Positions 20,521 to 35,200 of a DNA stretch of 64,000 bases are shown piece by piece. Under the pieces are notes generated by a model, which worked only from the letters and a program-made list of their open reading frames with translations, was not told the origin of the DNA and did no database searches. The position numbers and the translations under genes were made by a program. The DNA is from Eutreptiella sp. 'Long Island Sound 2002' (taxonomy: Eukaryota > Euglenozoa > Euglenophyceae > Eutreptiales > Eutreptiaceae): positions 169,434,031 through 169,498,030 of the forward strand of contig OZ038380.1 in NCBI GenBank assembly GCA_964036045.1, in the 5' to 3' direction. The first letter of the stretch is position 1, and every line of letters starts with the position of its first letter.

Positions 20521-23500
20521 CTACAGCGGGAGGGAAGGCGTGGGGTGTGTGCCGGCCTGGGATGGGGGGGCTTCAACTGGGGGTTAGGGGGGGGGGGGGG
20601 CTCAATACAGCCTTCTGGCTACACCCCTCCCCCCGCCCCCTCAAAAAAGGGCTCAATTGACGGGCCCCCCAAAATCCTACCGAGACTGACCCCCAGGGCC
20701 CGGAGGTGGCCCAGATCCAAATTCGGCAAAAAATGAAAATGGGATTTTTGGAATCAGCGCGTCGAGGGGGTTCAGAAAAGTCATTACTTGCCATGGATTT
20801 GGCGACAAAATTTGTTGATCCTTTTCAACGCTCAAAAAAATTTTGGGGCGCCTTCAGGGCCAGAGTTCATAACCACCGATCAATGGTCCTGTCAATTGAG
20901 CCTTTTCCCTAACCCGCCGCCCCGAGTTATGGGGGGCTCGACCGGACCACCCCCCACCCACCCGGAGTTGAAAACCCAACTTCGGTGGCCCGCAGCACAG
21001 GAGGGGGCAGGAGGGGCCGTCCCGGACAGGAAGGACACGCCGGTGGCGGGTGGGCAAGGAGGCTCCACAGAAAGTGAGCTGTTGACGGGCGCTGGTGGCA
21101 GCTTCCAGCCTCTCCCAGAGCTCCCTTTCCCCCCAGGGGAGGGGGGGTGCAATGGGCGGCACCAAATGCTGTTTGGCGTGAAGGAAAATCAGCCAATGGA
21201 CAGCGGGGCAAAACGGGACCAAGGCCGATGAAGGTGAGCTAAGCGGAGGCGCAGGTGGAACCTTCGGTAGACTTACCCTCTTCAACGCAGCCCCCTCCCA
21301 AAGGGCTACTGGATTGCACCCACTCGAAGGCACATCACTTCAAAGCAAAGACACTCTGGACCTTCACGTACCGCGGCATTGAGTTGGCACACTTGTGTTG
21401 TGCTACACTTTGCCATCCCGAATCCCGCCTGCTCCTGTTGTCCCCCTCCGCGGTACCTCCCCGAAGCCGCGGGCGCAGAGGAGCGCTTGACATAGCCCTT
21501 GACAACCCCTTGACAACCCCTTGACAAGCCCTTGACAAGCCCTTGACAAGCCCTTGACAAGCCCTTGACGGGCCCTTGACAAGCGTCCCACGGTCCCCAC
21601 ACCCCTGCACAGCCCCACCCTCTGTCCCAACGCACAGTCCGCGGCACGGCCCAAGAGGCTCGAAGGGCCCCCCAACGACCACCACAACGCACACCCATCC
21701 TTCCCCAACGACCCACCCCTGGCAATGGGGGGCTATTGGGGGTGATGGCGCACCTCAGGTGCCGCTGGTGGCCACAGGAATCACACCCCAACCTCCGTTA
21801 GGGGCCCGCATCAGTCGTGGTCCTCTGTTGCCCGTGGGTTTTGTCTGTTCAAGGGCAGTGGAGGGGGGGATCAATGGTCGGTATTGATCGACTGAATGTC
21901 CCCCCCATCGACACTTTCAGTCATTAGTCCATTGGTCCATTGGTCCACAGAAGGGCAGTGGGGGGGGGGGGGGTGGCACAAGGCCTCGGTATTCCGTTGT
22001 TTGCCTTTGGCGGTGCCTATTGGCCTCTCGCCACTGCTCATTCTGACCCTCTGTGGGCCCGAACGTGTTCTGGTTGTGTCAACGGAGCCCCCGGATGACT
22101 TGTCCTGTTTGACTACTCCGGGGGTCGGCCGTCCCGGAGACGGGCTGTTGCCCGTGCCGTTGACCAGGGGCATTCAGATGCACCCTCCGAGTCTGGGGGG
22201 GGGGTTTGCCTTTGGGGGGGGGGGGTTGGCACAAGGCCTCGGTATCTGATTGTTTGCCTTTGGCGGCGCCTATTGGCCTCTCGGGGGGGGGGGGGGGACG
22301 GCGACGGATGAACTGGGGGGTGGGGGGCTGCTGCCGGGCGGGAGGGGTGAGTCCCGGCTTCTGGCGCTCGCCGCAGGCCTTTCAGGATGGGACCGGGACA
22401 CAGGCACAGACGTACAACACATCTCCTCTTTGGGAAGCAAAGGCCTGACGGGGCAAAAAGAGAGGGGGGGGGGGAGCGGAAAGAAGCGGAAGGGGCCGGG
22501 GGGGGGGGTGTTGCGCCGGGATGTGAACGGCAAACAGGCCCCGGGATGAATTGGAGCAAAGGGGGGTGGGCGTGTGGCGGTCTGGCCTTGCAGACCCCCG
22601 CCCCCCCCCAAGAGGCCAATAGGCGCCGCCAAAGGCAAACAATCAGATCCCGAGGCCTTGTGCCAACCCCCGCATCACCCGCATCACCCGCATCACCCGC
22701 ATCACCCGCATCACCCGCATCACCCGCATTACCCGCATCACCCGCATCACCCGCAATGGAGCCTGAAGCACAGGCCCCTGCTTCTGCGACGAGAACTCTT
22801 ACCATCAGATTTACCATTCCACTGAAGGTTTTTTTTGTGGGGGGGGGGGGGGGGACAGGGCTCCCAAAAAGTTTATTTGGGGGTTGGGGGGGGCCTTAAA
22901 GCCCCTTTTTCACCCCCCCCCAAAAGGCCGGCTCTCTTTTTTCCAGGTTTGTCATGCATATTCCATGACAAAGCCGCTGGCAATGTCACAGTCTGTCCCT
23001 GTCACTGTCACTGTGTCACTCCGGGGGGGGGGGGGGGGGGCTCCTCCTCTGGTTGTCAGCCGTTCTAATACCGTGCGAATTCTAAAGTTTCGCGGAATCC
23101 TAATTTTTGCACTGGGTGTTTTGAATGAATAATAAGCAAAAATTTTGCGGCAGCATCCAAAATGGGCAAAAATTATTTTTTTTGCGTTTTTTTTTTGCGG
23201 ACAACAACACCTTGTGCCAGGAATTAAATATTTTCACAAATCTTTAGAATTCGCATGGTACTTCCCCCCCCACTCACCCCATCAGCAAGTGGGAGCCAAG
23301 ATTTTCCGATATTTGCATTGAGGAAATAAGCTTGTGGCCCCCTGCCTTTCCGCAACCCCCCATCCCTGAATTTTGGGGGGGGGCTCCAAGGCCCCTGCCC
23401 CCCCCCCCAAGTAAGACTGTCACCCGCCCAGAGCCCTCGGATGCGGCTGCTCTTCTGGCGGTTGGCGGCGTCCGTCGACCTCTCTCCATTCATCCGCCAA

Positions 23501-26363
23501 AGCCGCTGCGTTCGCTGACCGTTTCTGGGGGTGGACGGGGTCAAGAACGGCCGTCGGCTCCCTTTTGTATGTGTGAAGTCCCCATCGAACTTCGGGGCAT
23601 ACGGACCGCAGGTACACGGGGCACACAACCGTCGGCCGCGCGCCATCAGCGGACACAGACGTACCCATGGACCTCCCAAAGCCCCGCCGCGCGCGCACCG
23701 GCCTCCGTCGCGACGCGCAGCAAAGCGGACCCACACCTGTCGTCGCTTCCCACACGCGCACGGACTTGTCGTCGCTGCCGCTGACGACCATCGAGCCGTC
23801 GTAGGAGGCGGCGACCACCCTGCGACACAGACGTGCAGGACCACCGGACGCGACCCCCGCCGCCGCCGATCCCGATCAACGCCGGGCAGGAGCGAGGGGG
23901 GGGGAGGGGGGGGCTTGAGGCACACCCACGGCCCACCTCCGCCGCCCTTGTGCCGGCAGACCCCCACGGGCCCCGCGTGTGGGACGCCACCCTTCCGACC
24001 CTCGTCCGACGCTGTCCGAGACACTCTCCGAGACCAACGCGGTCGTTGGCGGCGAACGGGGCAAGCGCCACTCGGAGAGAGACCGCAATGGTGCCCGGCG
24101 ACTGCGGGTGTGTCGCGCGCACCACGAAGCGGCCCCTTGATCGGGGCCATGCCATGCCGCACACCCCGGCACAGGCGTGATGGCGTCACGTATCGACATG
24201 CAACAGCATCAGAGCGGTCCGTGACAGCAAAGATAAACTGCCGGCGTGTGTTACCCCCGGCTCGGCGGTCAGAGGCCGACCGACGGCGGTTACAGGGTAA
24301 CCGACGGCGATTGACGGGCAACCGACGGCGGTTGGAGGGTAACCGACGGCGGTTGGAGGGTAACCGACGGCGGTTGGAGGGTAATCGATTGCGGTGGGAC
24401 GGTACTGCGGCCTCCTCTTTCCGTTCACGGAGCCTTTGGCGCTTCCGTTGCTCGTTCGCACGGCGCCGTAGTCTCTCACATTCCAGCGACATCTTTGGTT
24501 CGCAGTGTCCGACAATTACCTCATCCGAAGTTACGCGGGTAACCGACGGCGGTTGGAGGGTAATTGACGGCGGTTGCGGGGTACCTGACGGCGGAGAGCA
24601 ACTGGGGCGGTCCCTGATGCCAAAACAAAGGGGGGGGAACTGCATGGGTACTCCGAGACCGCCTGGGCAGCCAGCACCAATATGAACCACACGCTGCGCC
24701 CCCCACCCACTTGTAGTCCCGGGGGGGGGGGGAGGGCGGCCCCGACCAGGGGGGTCCTTAAGGGACGAGATTTTTTTTTGTTAAGGACCCCCCTTAAGGA
24801 CCACCAACCGCCAACCGCCAACTCCCATCAACCGCCAACCGCCACCAACCGCCGCCAACCGCCAGCGGCGACCAACCGCTAAGGACCCCCCTGGCCCCCG
24901 ACACTCCCACGGGGCATACGGGCCAGGGTCCGTGTGGTGGCCCCCCGGCGCCGTGGAGGCATACCTCACCCACTCCTGATGGCCGGACAGCGTGCGCTGC
25001 GTGTACCCGCTGTGCACGTCCCACACGCGGATGGTGGCGTCGCGGGAGCAGGACACGAGGGCGTCGCCCGCGGGCGGGACGAACTGCACGTGGGAGACGC
25101 TGTGGTCGTGCCCCTGCGGACAGCGGACAGGGCCAGTCCGGTGAGATCCGGGGACATGTGGCGCGGGTGCAACAGACCGCAGGCCCGTTGCCGCCCCCAC
25201 CCAAGGGATGGATTAGAAGGGAAGGGGCCTCAGAGGCGGCCCCAGAAGCGGTTAGGCAGGCGGTTGGAGGAGGTTGCCGAAGCGGTTGGGGGCGGTTACC
25301 GTCGGTTACAAATGCCATTGAAACTGACACTTGCCGTCAGGGTCACAGTGGCTGGGCGTAGGCTGGGCGCCCTGGAGGGGGGGGGGGGGGGTACCTTTCG
25401 CGCCAAGTTGACTTCGCGGTGGTAAATTTCGCGGAGCCCCCTGGATTTTGTGTATGGTATCACCCCCGCGCCAGAGTCCACAGTGTGTACTGCCGGTGTG
25501 CGAGAAATTCGCGGAGAACCCTGAGTTTCGCGTGGGAAATTTCGCGGTCCATTTGAAACGCGAAATTTCCCACGTGAAATTAAAGTGCCACCAACCCCCC
25601 CCCCTCTGTATCTTATTCCTAAAAGACGGCCCAGGCTACAAACGGCGGGATTGGCTCTGGTGCAGCTTCCGCTGCATGAGTCGGCATGCCACCGTTGCTC
25701 AGGCATGACACAAAAGTCTCCATCAAGTCTCGGGGTGTGTGTGTCTATTCCTCTCGTCCCTTGAGTGGTATCCCGGCCCAGGGTGTTCTGAGAAATAGGC
25801 CACCAACAGTCGCATGTTCGCTTGGTTGTGGGCCCACCGCACTGCCTGTTTGCCCTGCATCTCTTTGGATCATTCTGCCCCCACACGTCCAGAGAACTCC
25901 GGTCCAACTCTGTGCGTGCGTGCGTGCGCGCGTGCGTGATACCCAAATCTTTCGAATCATGCTCAAACCGCGAGGTTCAACAACTACGCCCTCTCTCGAC
26001 ACGACGGACCCATAAGCCCCAATGTTCGCTTGCCCCCGTCAACGGGCTTCAGATCCATGATTTCAAGACCCCCTTTTCGCAAGGGGAGGGCCCCCCTTAT
26101 TCGGACCCCGCACCCATACCCCCCGACCCCTCACCCGCCCCTACCCCCTTCCTCAACCCACCCCCCCAAAGTTCTGGGACCCGCGTTTGGACGATTTCAG
26201 ATTGTTGACTGGGAATCTGCGTGAGCAAGGCGCCGAAATATTGCTTCGGCGTACGGCAGGGGGTAAAAAGTTTCTTGTTGCCCTGTGCGCGTCTTCAAAA
26301 TGCTGGAACTGACTACTTCAGGGCGCGCACGGTACCAGTACCACCGGCGATGGTTGCCCCACT

Positions 26364-26403
<40 letters not shown>

Positions 26404-26451
26404 GAGATGTATGTAGCGAACGCTATGGAGTTTGTTGAAATGATTGGGCGT

Positions 26452-26489
<38 letters not shown>

Positions 26490-29218
26490 CTCAGCGTCTC
26501 ACCCGCTTCCTGAAGCCCATCGACGGGGCAGCATCAGAACTCATGGCTGGGTCGCCTAGCAGTAGGATTTAGGAGTCGAACCTCGCGGTTTGTGCAGGAT
26601 TTGAATGCTTTGGGTGTCACGTGGGCTCGTTGCACTCGCACCGTGGAGCTGGCCTAGCGGACGGCACGGAGCCATCCCCCCCACTTCCAGGGCGGTCCTG
26701 GGGCAGCACGCCCAGGGCTGGCCCAAGTGCATAACAGCACTGGCCGACAGGCACGCAGGGGCGCGGCCCCGGCACGCCAGTGAGGCCGTACCGGCGTACC
26801 CGGAGAGCTACGCGGTCGCATGATGGTACCACCCCCAAAAACACACACACACACACACACACGCCGCGGGGGCCTCCACGAAGGGAAGCGCGGGAGCACG
26901 GAGAAGGGATGCGGGATGCAATAGGAGCACGGCCTCCACCCCCTCTTGTTGCATGTTGTGCGGTCGACAAGGCCCCAGGCCCAAGTCCTGCGTTGTCCAG
27001 ACTGTGTGTCCAGCAGATGGCATCGACGGCATCTTGCGCCCCCTTCCCCCGCCCCAGCAATGCATTGGAACAGAAGGGGCCTCACAGGCGGCCCCAGAAG
27101 CGGTTAGACAGGCGGTTGGAGGAGGTTGCCAAAGCGGTTGGGGGCGGCTACTGTCGGTTACGAATGCCATTGAAGCCGGCACTTGGCGTGAGGGGGACAG
27201 TGGCTGGGCGTAGGCTGGGCGCCCTGGAGGGGGGGGGGAACCTCCCCCCTTTCCAGTGCATCCCTGGCCTGCCCCCCCCCCCTCCTTCTGTCATCGACCT
27301 TCCTCACGGGCTCCCTGGCTCGACCTGAAGTGTACATCGGCATTCCCACGATGGATACTCCCACAGTTTGATGGTCATGTCCGCCGAACACGAAGCCAGA
27401 TGCTTCCCTGCAGGACCAAAGGCGAGGCAGACCGATGCATCCTGCGCAGAGGCGGCACTAGCGTCTGCCGGGTCCGACGCGATCGGAAGGAGCTGGGTCT
27501 TACCGAGTCGGACATGGGATGCGACTGGTTCCTACTGAGCTGTGGTTGGGACAGCGGCCGGTATTACCGAGTGGCGCATTGGGCAGGGCTGATTCCTAAC
27601 GAGACTCGGTTCCCCTGCCGGGTACTAGCGGCATGTCGAATCCTGCGCTGGACCATGCACAGAGACGTACAGGGCGTGAGGGTGAGACTGCCGAGGAGGA
27701 TGGGGATGAGGACGGGGCTGCGGGTGGAGGTGAGGGGGGTGCCGGTGGTGGCCACCGTCGAGGGGAGTGCTGGTGGAAGGCAAAGGGATGAGAGATGAGG
27801 GTGGCGCCGAGGCCTAAGGGCAGGAGGAGGCGTGGGCCGCGGAGCGAGGCCGCACCGCGGCAGAGGGCGCAGGTGGCGTCGGCGCGCACGCGACCGGCGG
27901 TGTTGTAGAGGGCGGGGCTCAGGGGGGGAGGGGGGGAGACGAGGAGGCAAAGGCTGACGATGACGATGACGCGGGGCGGGTCGCTGCCCAGTTTGCCGGC
28001 GCTGGGGGCGTGGCGGGAGGGAATCGCGGGGGGGGGGGGGGGGGGCTGGGGGGCGCGCGAAGGAGCGCACCGCCTCATCAGACGCACGCGCGATTCCTGT
28101 CGCATTCAGACACGGGCGGAGTGCTCCAACGCACGGGAAATAACACGGTTGGCAGTCCCGTCCGAGGGTGGGAGTGAGGGATGTGGCCAGGGAATCGCTC
28201 CAAAGGAGGGGAGAGACCCCCCCCCCCAACTCCAGCCCTAAGGCTACCCCATAGGCATTCACATCAAGGGGGGGCGGCCTGTTCAAATCCACGACCCCCC
28301 CCCACTCCAGACCCCCCAAAAAGTTTCAAAACCGTCTTTCTCCAATTTGATACCCTAACCCGACGGCGCCAAAAACTTTTTTGGCTTCCTCAGGGGGTAT
28401 TGTTTTTTCTAACCATTTGTCTATACTCAAAATACTCAGAATTTTGTGGAGAATTCAAAAACGGGTGCAAAACAAAAAAAAAATTTTGATCCCTGACCTT
28501 ACCTCCGGGTCGGACCTTGGCTGATGGGAGCCTGAGCTGATGGGCAATTTTTTCTAGAAAAAAAATTTTCACCCCAGTTGTGTATGTTCAAGATGATCGG
28601 CGCGTCATGGGGATCATTTTGAGGTACGTATGTTGGGGTACCCACCGACCCCCCCCCCCCCCCTCCAGACCACCAAAATTTTTCGCCCCCTGTTGGGGTC
28701 CTGGATTCGAACAGGGTGCCCCCCTTGATTCGAATCCCCTGACACCCGCCTCAGCCGCATTTCAAACCGCCAGTAACGCCCCCCCCCCCAACCGCTTTCA
28801 CAGTCCCCATTAGCCACTGTGCAGTTGCCGCAGGATTGCCCCCCAAGCCCCCGTTCCCTTCAAGCGAATCCCTGCCTCAACTTGCGGCTCAGCGCCTGAG
28901 GGGGTCTCCCAGGCTCGGGTACCATTACCGTCTGTGGGGCCCCCGCCACCAGCGGCCACAAGCTTGGGGGCCTTAAATTACTTTTCTTCGGGTGCGGTTT
29001 GGATGGAGGCCCTTGAATGTTTTAGAGAGAAAGCTGTTTATTATTTATTGTTTATATTATTGTTTTATTTCATTTATTTATTCATTTTATTATTACTATT
29101 GTTATAATCATCATTTTCATTATTACTAATATCAATATTTTTATCATTTTAATTATCATTATTATTATTATTATCATCATCATTATTATTATTATTATCA
29201 TTATTATTATTATTATTA

Positions 29219-29282
<64 letters not shown>

Positions 29283-32200
29283 CATTATTATTATTATTGT
29301 TGTTGTTATTATTTGGTCTAAGCTACGCAAAATAACCAAATCAATACGGTCCCTACGCCTACCAGAGCTTGGACAAGGCCTTGGCTTACGCATACCACAT
29401 ACAACAACAACACCAACTGCTGAGCTGGTGCAAGAAAGGGGACCATAATGCACGAACATCTCCCAAATGAAAGCTGTGTGTGGGTTCAATCGCGCTAACG
29501 CTCGCATAACACGCGCCCACGACCGTGGGTAACTTGCAAAACCGGCACCCAACCCATGTCTCATGTGGCCGCACTACATTTCATACCGAATCAAACCAGG
29601 CACCAAATCAATACAGTCCCTACGTCCGCTGCAGCTTGGACAAGACCGTAGCTTATACTGAGGGGTGGGGGGGGGGGGGATGGCACAAGAGCACAATCCG
29701 AAATACCCCCAGAACCCCATGCCCGAATGCACCGCTGGCAATCACCCACTCAACCCTCGGTACGCCCGCCACCCCCCGCACGCCACCCCCAAACCCGCTC
29801 CGCGCCCCCCCCTGCCCTCAAGCCGCACCCCGGACCTGCCGGATCGAAGTCCACAGCGTTGACGACGCCGGTGTGGCCCTTGAGCGTGCGCTCGTGCTCG
29901 CCGGACTCGTAGTCCCATGCGCGGATCGTGGCGTCCTCGCTGCCGCTCACGACCACCGGGATCTTGGGGTGGAACGCCACGCACAACACGGAGTCCCGGT
30001 GCCCTGAACGGCCACGCGCGGGTTCGGGGGGTGGGGGCGGAACAGAGGCGGCGGGGCAGAGTGCAGGACCGGGGGGTAAGTCCGCGGGGGGGGGGGGGGG
30101 TGGCACAAGGCCTTGGTATTCGGTTGTTTGCCTTTGGCGGCGCCTATTGGCCTCTCGCCACCGCTCATTCTGACCCTCTGTGGGCCCGAACGTGTTTTGG
30201 TTGTGTCAACGGAGCCCCCGGATGACTTGTCCTGTTTGACTACTCCGGGGGTCGGCCGTCCCGGAGACGGGCTGTTGCCCGTGGCGTTGACCAGAGGCAT
30301 CCAGATGCACACTCCGAGTCCATGTGGGGGTTTGCCGACTTGAGTAAGTCGGGGGGGGGGGGGATAAAGGCTGAGTAAGTACGCCGGTGGATCATTTTGA
30401 GGTGTGTATCATGGGGACACTCTTTTGAAAAAGGGGGGGGGGGGCTTGGGGCTGCTTTGCGGCCCACGTTGTGAGCCAACACCAGTGCTCACTGCCCTTT
30501 TCTGAGGACTCGCCGGGGATGACAAAATAACAATGACGAAATTCGGCCGGCCAATTTTGGCCAACTTTCACCACCTTTGACCCTTGAACAAAAAAAGTGA
30601 TTTTGCCCCCCCCCCCCCCCCCCCCACATACATCTTCGCGTTCAGCACATTCCGCTGATCAATCTGATGGGCCTGGTGACGTATTTTAAAGAAACGTTTT
30701 TTTCAGGATTTTGGACCACTTGTGGCCCCCGAGAAACCATTCGGCGGCTTCAGCATCCAAAAAATTTACCCTTCACCATCAGAGGGACAAAGGAGTTTCG
30801 TAATCATCATGTCGCATCTCGGGCCCCTCAGAGCCCCCCAGCCCCACCAAAATAATTCCGTCACGATCATATCCCTGTCATGTGCCCTGGTTGCGGGTGG
30901 GGGGAAGGCAACACCAACCACCTAACCCCCGTGAGGTTGCCTGTCGTTTTGAGCGTTGCCCAAGGCTGATTGTGGCATGTGTGGGTGGTTGTCACTCAGG
31001 TTGTATTTCTCAGCGACTATTTCTCAGCGACGATACGAGAGGTTGGAAGCCTGTTCATGATGTCACCGTGGCAATGCCCAGCCCGCTAACATCACAACTT
31101 TGACCCCCCCCCTGTGCCATTCCCCCCCACCCCCCCTGGGGTGGGGGCTCCGCTTCCGTTGGCGGCAGCGCCGCCGTCCAAAAGCTGACAAAAGTTGCTC
31201 TCGTGGGGGGGGGGGGGGGCACTGCAATCAGACACGGGGAAGGTACTGCGGAGGGGGGAAATTAAGAACATGCGAAATTTGGAATGGCGGAATTGGTTGC
31301 GGAGAAACTTTGACACCCATTCTTCAATACCGCTGCAAAAATTGGCAAAAAGTTCCCAGACTGCGGCACAAGAACAAACACAGCCCGCGGACGGTGGTGG
31401 GCACTTCCTACGGGCCTTTGGTTGGTTGGTGCTGTTTCTTGGAGGCTTTCGGATGGCTGCTTGGATGCTTCCTCGTATTTCCTGGAGGCCTCCGGATGCT
31501 TGTTGTTGGGCACAATGGAGACCTGTGCATGCCAAGAGCCCAAAAAAATGACACCTAGAAAAATGGCTCTGGACCTTCAAATGCCGCGGCATCATTTGGC
31601 ACACTTTTGTTGTGCCGAATTTTGCCGTTCCAACAGTCGCCTGTTCCTGATTTGCCCCTCGCTGGCAAGAGCCCCCCCCCCAAGCTCCCCCCACCGACGC
31701 AATCACGCCACCCGCATCTTCACCCCCTGCGGCAGGGACTCAGGCGCAGACTCGGCGCTGGAGGCAGAGGCCCCCCGCAGGCGCACCTTCCAAAGCGAAC
31801 TTGGCGGTGTCCGTGGGCAAAGAATCCGTGGTCTTGCTCTTCTTTGTAGGGTCCGGGTCGGTCACTTCCTCAAGCTCCTGCTTGAGCCTGCCACGAGCGC
31901 ACGGGTCAGGCGTTCCGCACGGGCCTTCGCCGGACCGCAGGGGAAATGCACCGATGCACTTCGCTGGCGCGCCGTCGAGCGGCCCTCGGCTGAGGCGGGG
32001 CGGGGGCCGCAGAACATGTCCAACAAATCCAGCAGGACTACCGCGGGGTGATGGCGTCCCCAAACGGTGCGCGCTGAGTCCCGATCCAGTCCCTTTCGTT
32101 TTGTTTTGCGTTTTTTTAAAGGCGTCTGCCAAAGTCCGAGATAAAGTTCAAAGAATCAAACAGTTTACCTGCCCTTCAGCTTACCCACGGTGGCTGGCCT

Positions 32201-35200
32201 GCACTGCCCAGGCCTACCTAAAGTAGGTGAGACCCCCTGCCCCAAATCGGCGTTACTGAAAAAGGTGAGACCCCCTGCCCCAAATCAGCGGTTCCGAAAA
32301 AGGTGAGACCCCCTGCCCAAAATCGGCGTTACTAAGAAGGTGAGGATGGATGGCCTTGGCCATCTCCTCTCCCTCCTAAACTAACCCCAGCCCGCCGTAC
32401 AAGTGGGTGGCTGAAGTTCCTTATTCTAGGGGGAATGTTTGCCCGGCGCATGCGCGGCGCGCTACCTTTGTATTAAGTATCTTATCTCTAGCCCCAAGTT
32501 TATCCTCACCTTGGGAAGTCCCCCAAGTAGACCGCACTAGACCGCAAACCTTCCGTGCAAGGCACGTTGCATAAGCCGAAATATGAGAATTCAACAACAC
32601 AAAATCTCCCTCCCACCACTTCCAACCACCACCCTTGCCATCGTCATGAACTGGGTGCAAAGGATGGGCCAGATTCTTAGACACGGCGAAGGTACTCCAA
32701 ATTGTTTGGTGAGGTGGGGGCAAAAACAGGCACGGGTGGGTAATGGTTCAAAAGAGATGCCCGGCGCGCGCCCGGCGCGCTAACGCTCCCCCCTAGTCAC
32801 TGCCGGCCTACAAAGTGGTTGGCTTGCCCTGATCCGGTCCCTGCTCCCAATCACACGATAAGCGAGATCTGTACAGTGGGTTTAGATGAACCTGGACCCA
32901 CTCTGCCCCACTCTTTACCTTCTGGGTTTTGCCATCGCTCAGGTCCTCTTCCGGCACCTCCGTGGCCGGCCCAAGACCCGACTGGGTCAAGAGGAGGAAG
33001 CGCGGGCGAGGGCAGAGTATTGCTTAAGGGCGGCGGGGGGGGGGGGCTGTGGGGGGGACCCCCCCCTCAGGAGACCCTGAGTTGTTGGAGGCGCCGAAGA
33101 AATTTTTTGGCCTCAACTGACTTGGGCTGAAGGCGCCAGAGAAAATTTTTGATTGGCTGAAGACCTGGAGAAAAATTTGCCCAATCACTTAAGAGGGGGG
33201 GGGGGGTCCGAAGGGGGTGGGTGGGGGGTGTCAGACCCCCCCCCCCGGGAGATGCTGAGTTGTTAAGCAAAACTCTGGGCGGGGGGGGGGGGGGGCGAGG
33301 GGGGGGCTGGGGATGCTGAGATCTTGAGGGGCCGTTTTCCTGGTGGGGAACACCCGAGGGTACAAACTGACTGAAAATCCCTGGCAGCCGCCGCCGCCAA
33401 ACGCCGTGCGCCGGCACAGCGATGCGGATCCCGAGATCAGGCGGAGTCCAGTCCATGACACCACCGCTTGATGGCCCACTGAACGCGGCTGTGCTCAGCA
33501 ACATCAACACCGCCCCATGGAGCCATGGTTTTGAGGGACAAAGGCCCTACACCGCCATCCAGAAGAAGGCGTGAAGGGCTGCACTGGTGCCCAGAGTGCT
33601 GCATACGGAGAACAAGGCAAGAAATCACACCTGAAAACTGGCGTGGCAGGGGCCAAAAGGAGATTTGGCGCAATCACTTCATGGGGCAGGGGCAGGGGCA
33701 TGGCGGTTACTCAGACTCAGACCTGAAAGCAACACCACCCTCAACCACCGGGGGGCGGGGGAGGGGCGACTCCTCGGTTCTGGACAACTACGCCCCACTA
33801 ACCGTTGGCCGGAGGCCCCCTGTGGGGGAAGGGGGGGGGGGGCTTGGGAGGGGGGGTTCTGGGAGGGGTTATGGGGGGGGGGCTTTTGCCTAGGGGGGGG
33901 GGGGGAGTCTAGGTGGGGCGATTTTTTTTGGGGGGGGGATCAACTTGTTGGGTCCTGTGGCGGGGGGGGTTCTCCGGGGGGGGGGGGGGGGGGAGTCCTG
34001 GGCACCCCAATACACACACCTGAAAAAGATGCCCTCGTTGTGCTGATCATTCTGAACAACACATACGCGGGTTTTTTGAAGAAAAAGAACTCACCCCTTG
34101 GGGGTCCGGTCCCAGCAGCCAGGTTTTGGGGGGCTGGATGGGCAGGTCAGGGTCAAAACATTCTGCGTGTTTTGCCTGCAAAATTTGATCTCCGCATAAC
34201 ATTCTGAGCACTTTGAAAAGACACAGATCACGTGAAAACGAACATTCACCCTCCACCGTCCGAGAAAACAAAATTCCGGCGCCTTTGGCCCCAAGGAGGC
34301 CGCATGCAGGTCACAAAGCGCCCCGTACATGCACGTCCTGGTATGCATATGCAGCAATGTCTGGCAAGTTGGGGCCAAATATGGTCCGGACCTCCTCAAC
34401 ATTTTGGCCACTCTGAGGGGGTGGGTAAGGAGGTGGTGATGCCAGGGTCTGAGTCCGGGTACCCCCCATGGGCGGGGGGGGGGGGGGGTTGAAAGGGGTG
34501 GGGGTTTGGGCCTCCACACCAGCCACGCATTGGAAGGGAAGGGACCTCAGAGGCGGCCCCAGATGCGGTTAGACAGGCGGTTGGAGGAGGTTGCCAAAGC
34601 GGTTGGGGGCGGTTACTGTCGGTTACAAATAACAGTGAAGCTGGCACTTGCCGTTAGGGAGACAGTGGCTGGGGGGGCTGGAGGGGGGGGGGGGGCTTCC
34701 GATGCATCCCTGCCCTGTCACCCCCTGAGGCTGCTGTAAAAAGGACCTCTGGCCCCCAGCCACCCCAGGGGGGACAGACATGGGCCTGGTAGCCCACGGA
34801 ATTCAAGCGCTCCACCCCCCCCTCGCCCCTCGTACCATACTCCACGCTCACGCCCCTCGACACGCCGCAAACAGGGAAGTACTAGAAGGGGAGGAGGGGG
34901 GGGGGGGGCGGGACCCAAAAGTGTGTACCAAAAATGGCCCGACCAGATTTTCCCGATTGTAAATGTCGTTGTTTCCCACGATGGTCACTTTGGTCTGGGG
35001 GGGGGTCCAGGGGGGGGGGGGGGCGACAACATTTTGCCGGTTGTAAATTCTAGCTTTTCCCTCGATGGTCACTGTGGTCGGGGTGGGGGGGGGGGGGTCA
35101 AGGAGGGTAACCGCCCCCTCGTCCTACGGTGGACGGCCATTCTAATACTTCCCTGGCCACACATCCATCACCCTGGGCCCTCCTGGGGCGACCGCCCGCA

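Larger units (their letters stand above)
20521..23736. other. LIS1 intron 7; repeats and poly-G, no exon seen
   Basis: Holds three family-A copies, a 12-mer CTTGACAAGCCC array (21487-21570) and a 9-mer CATCACCCG array (22671-22755). It also has a small inverted repeat, with TCCATTGGTCCATTGGTCCA at 21930-21950. Confidence 0.6.

Noticed and set aside
23224-24690. 488-codon - strand ORF and 384-codon + strand ORF
   Set aside because: Both run through the 21-bp array. The only supported coding part is LIS1 exon 7 at 23819-23737, which is in a different frame for most of that length.
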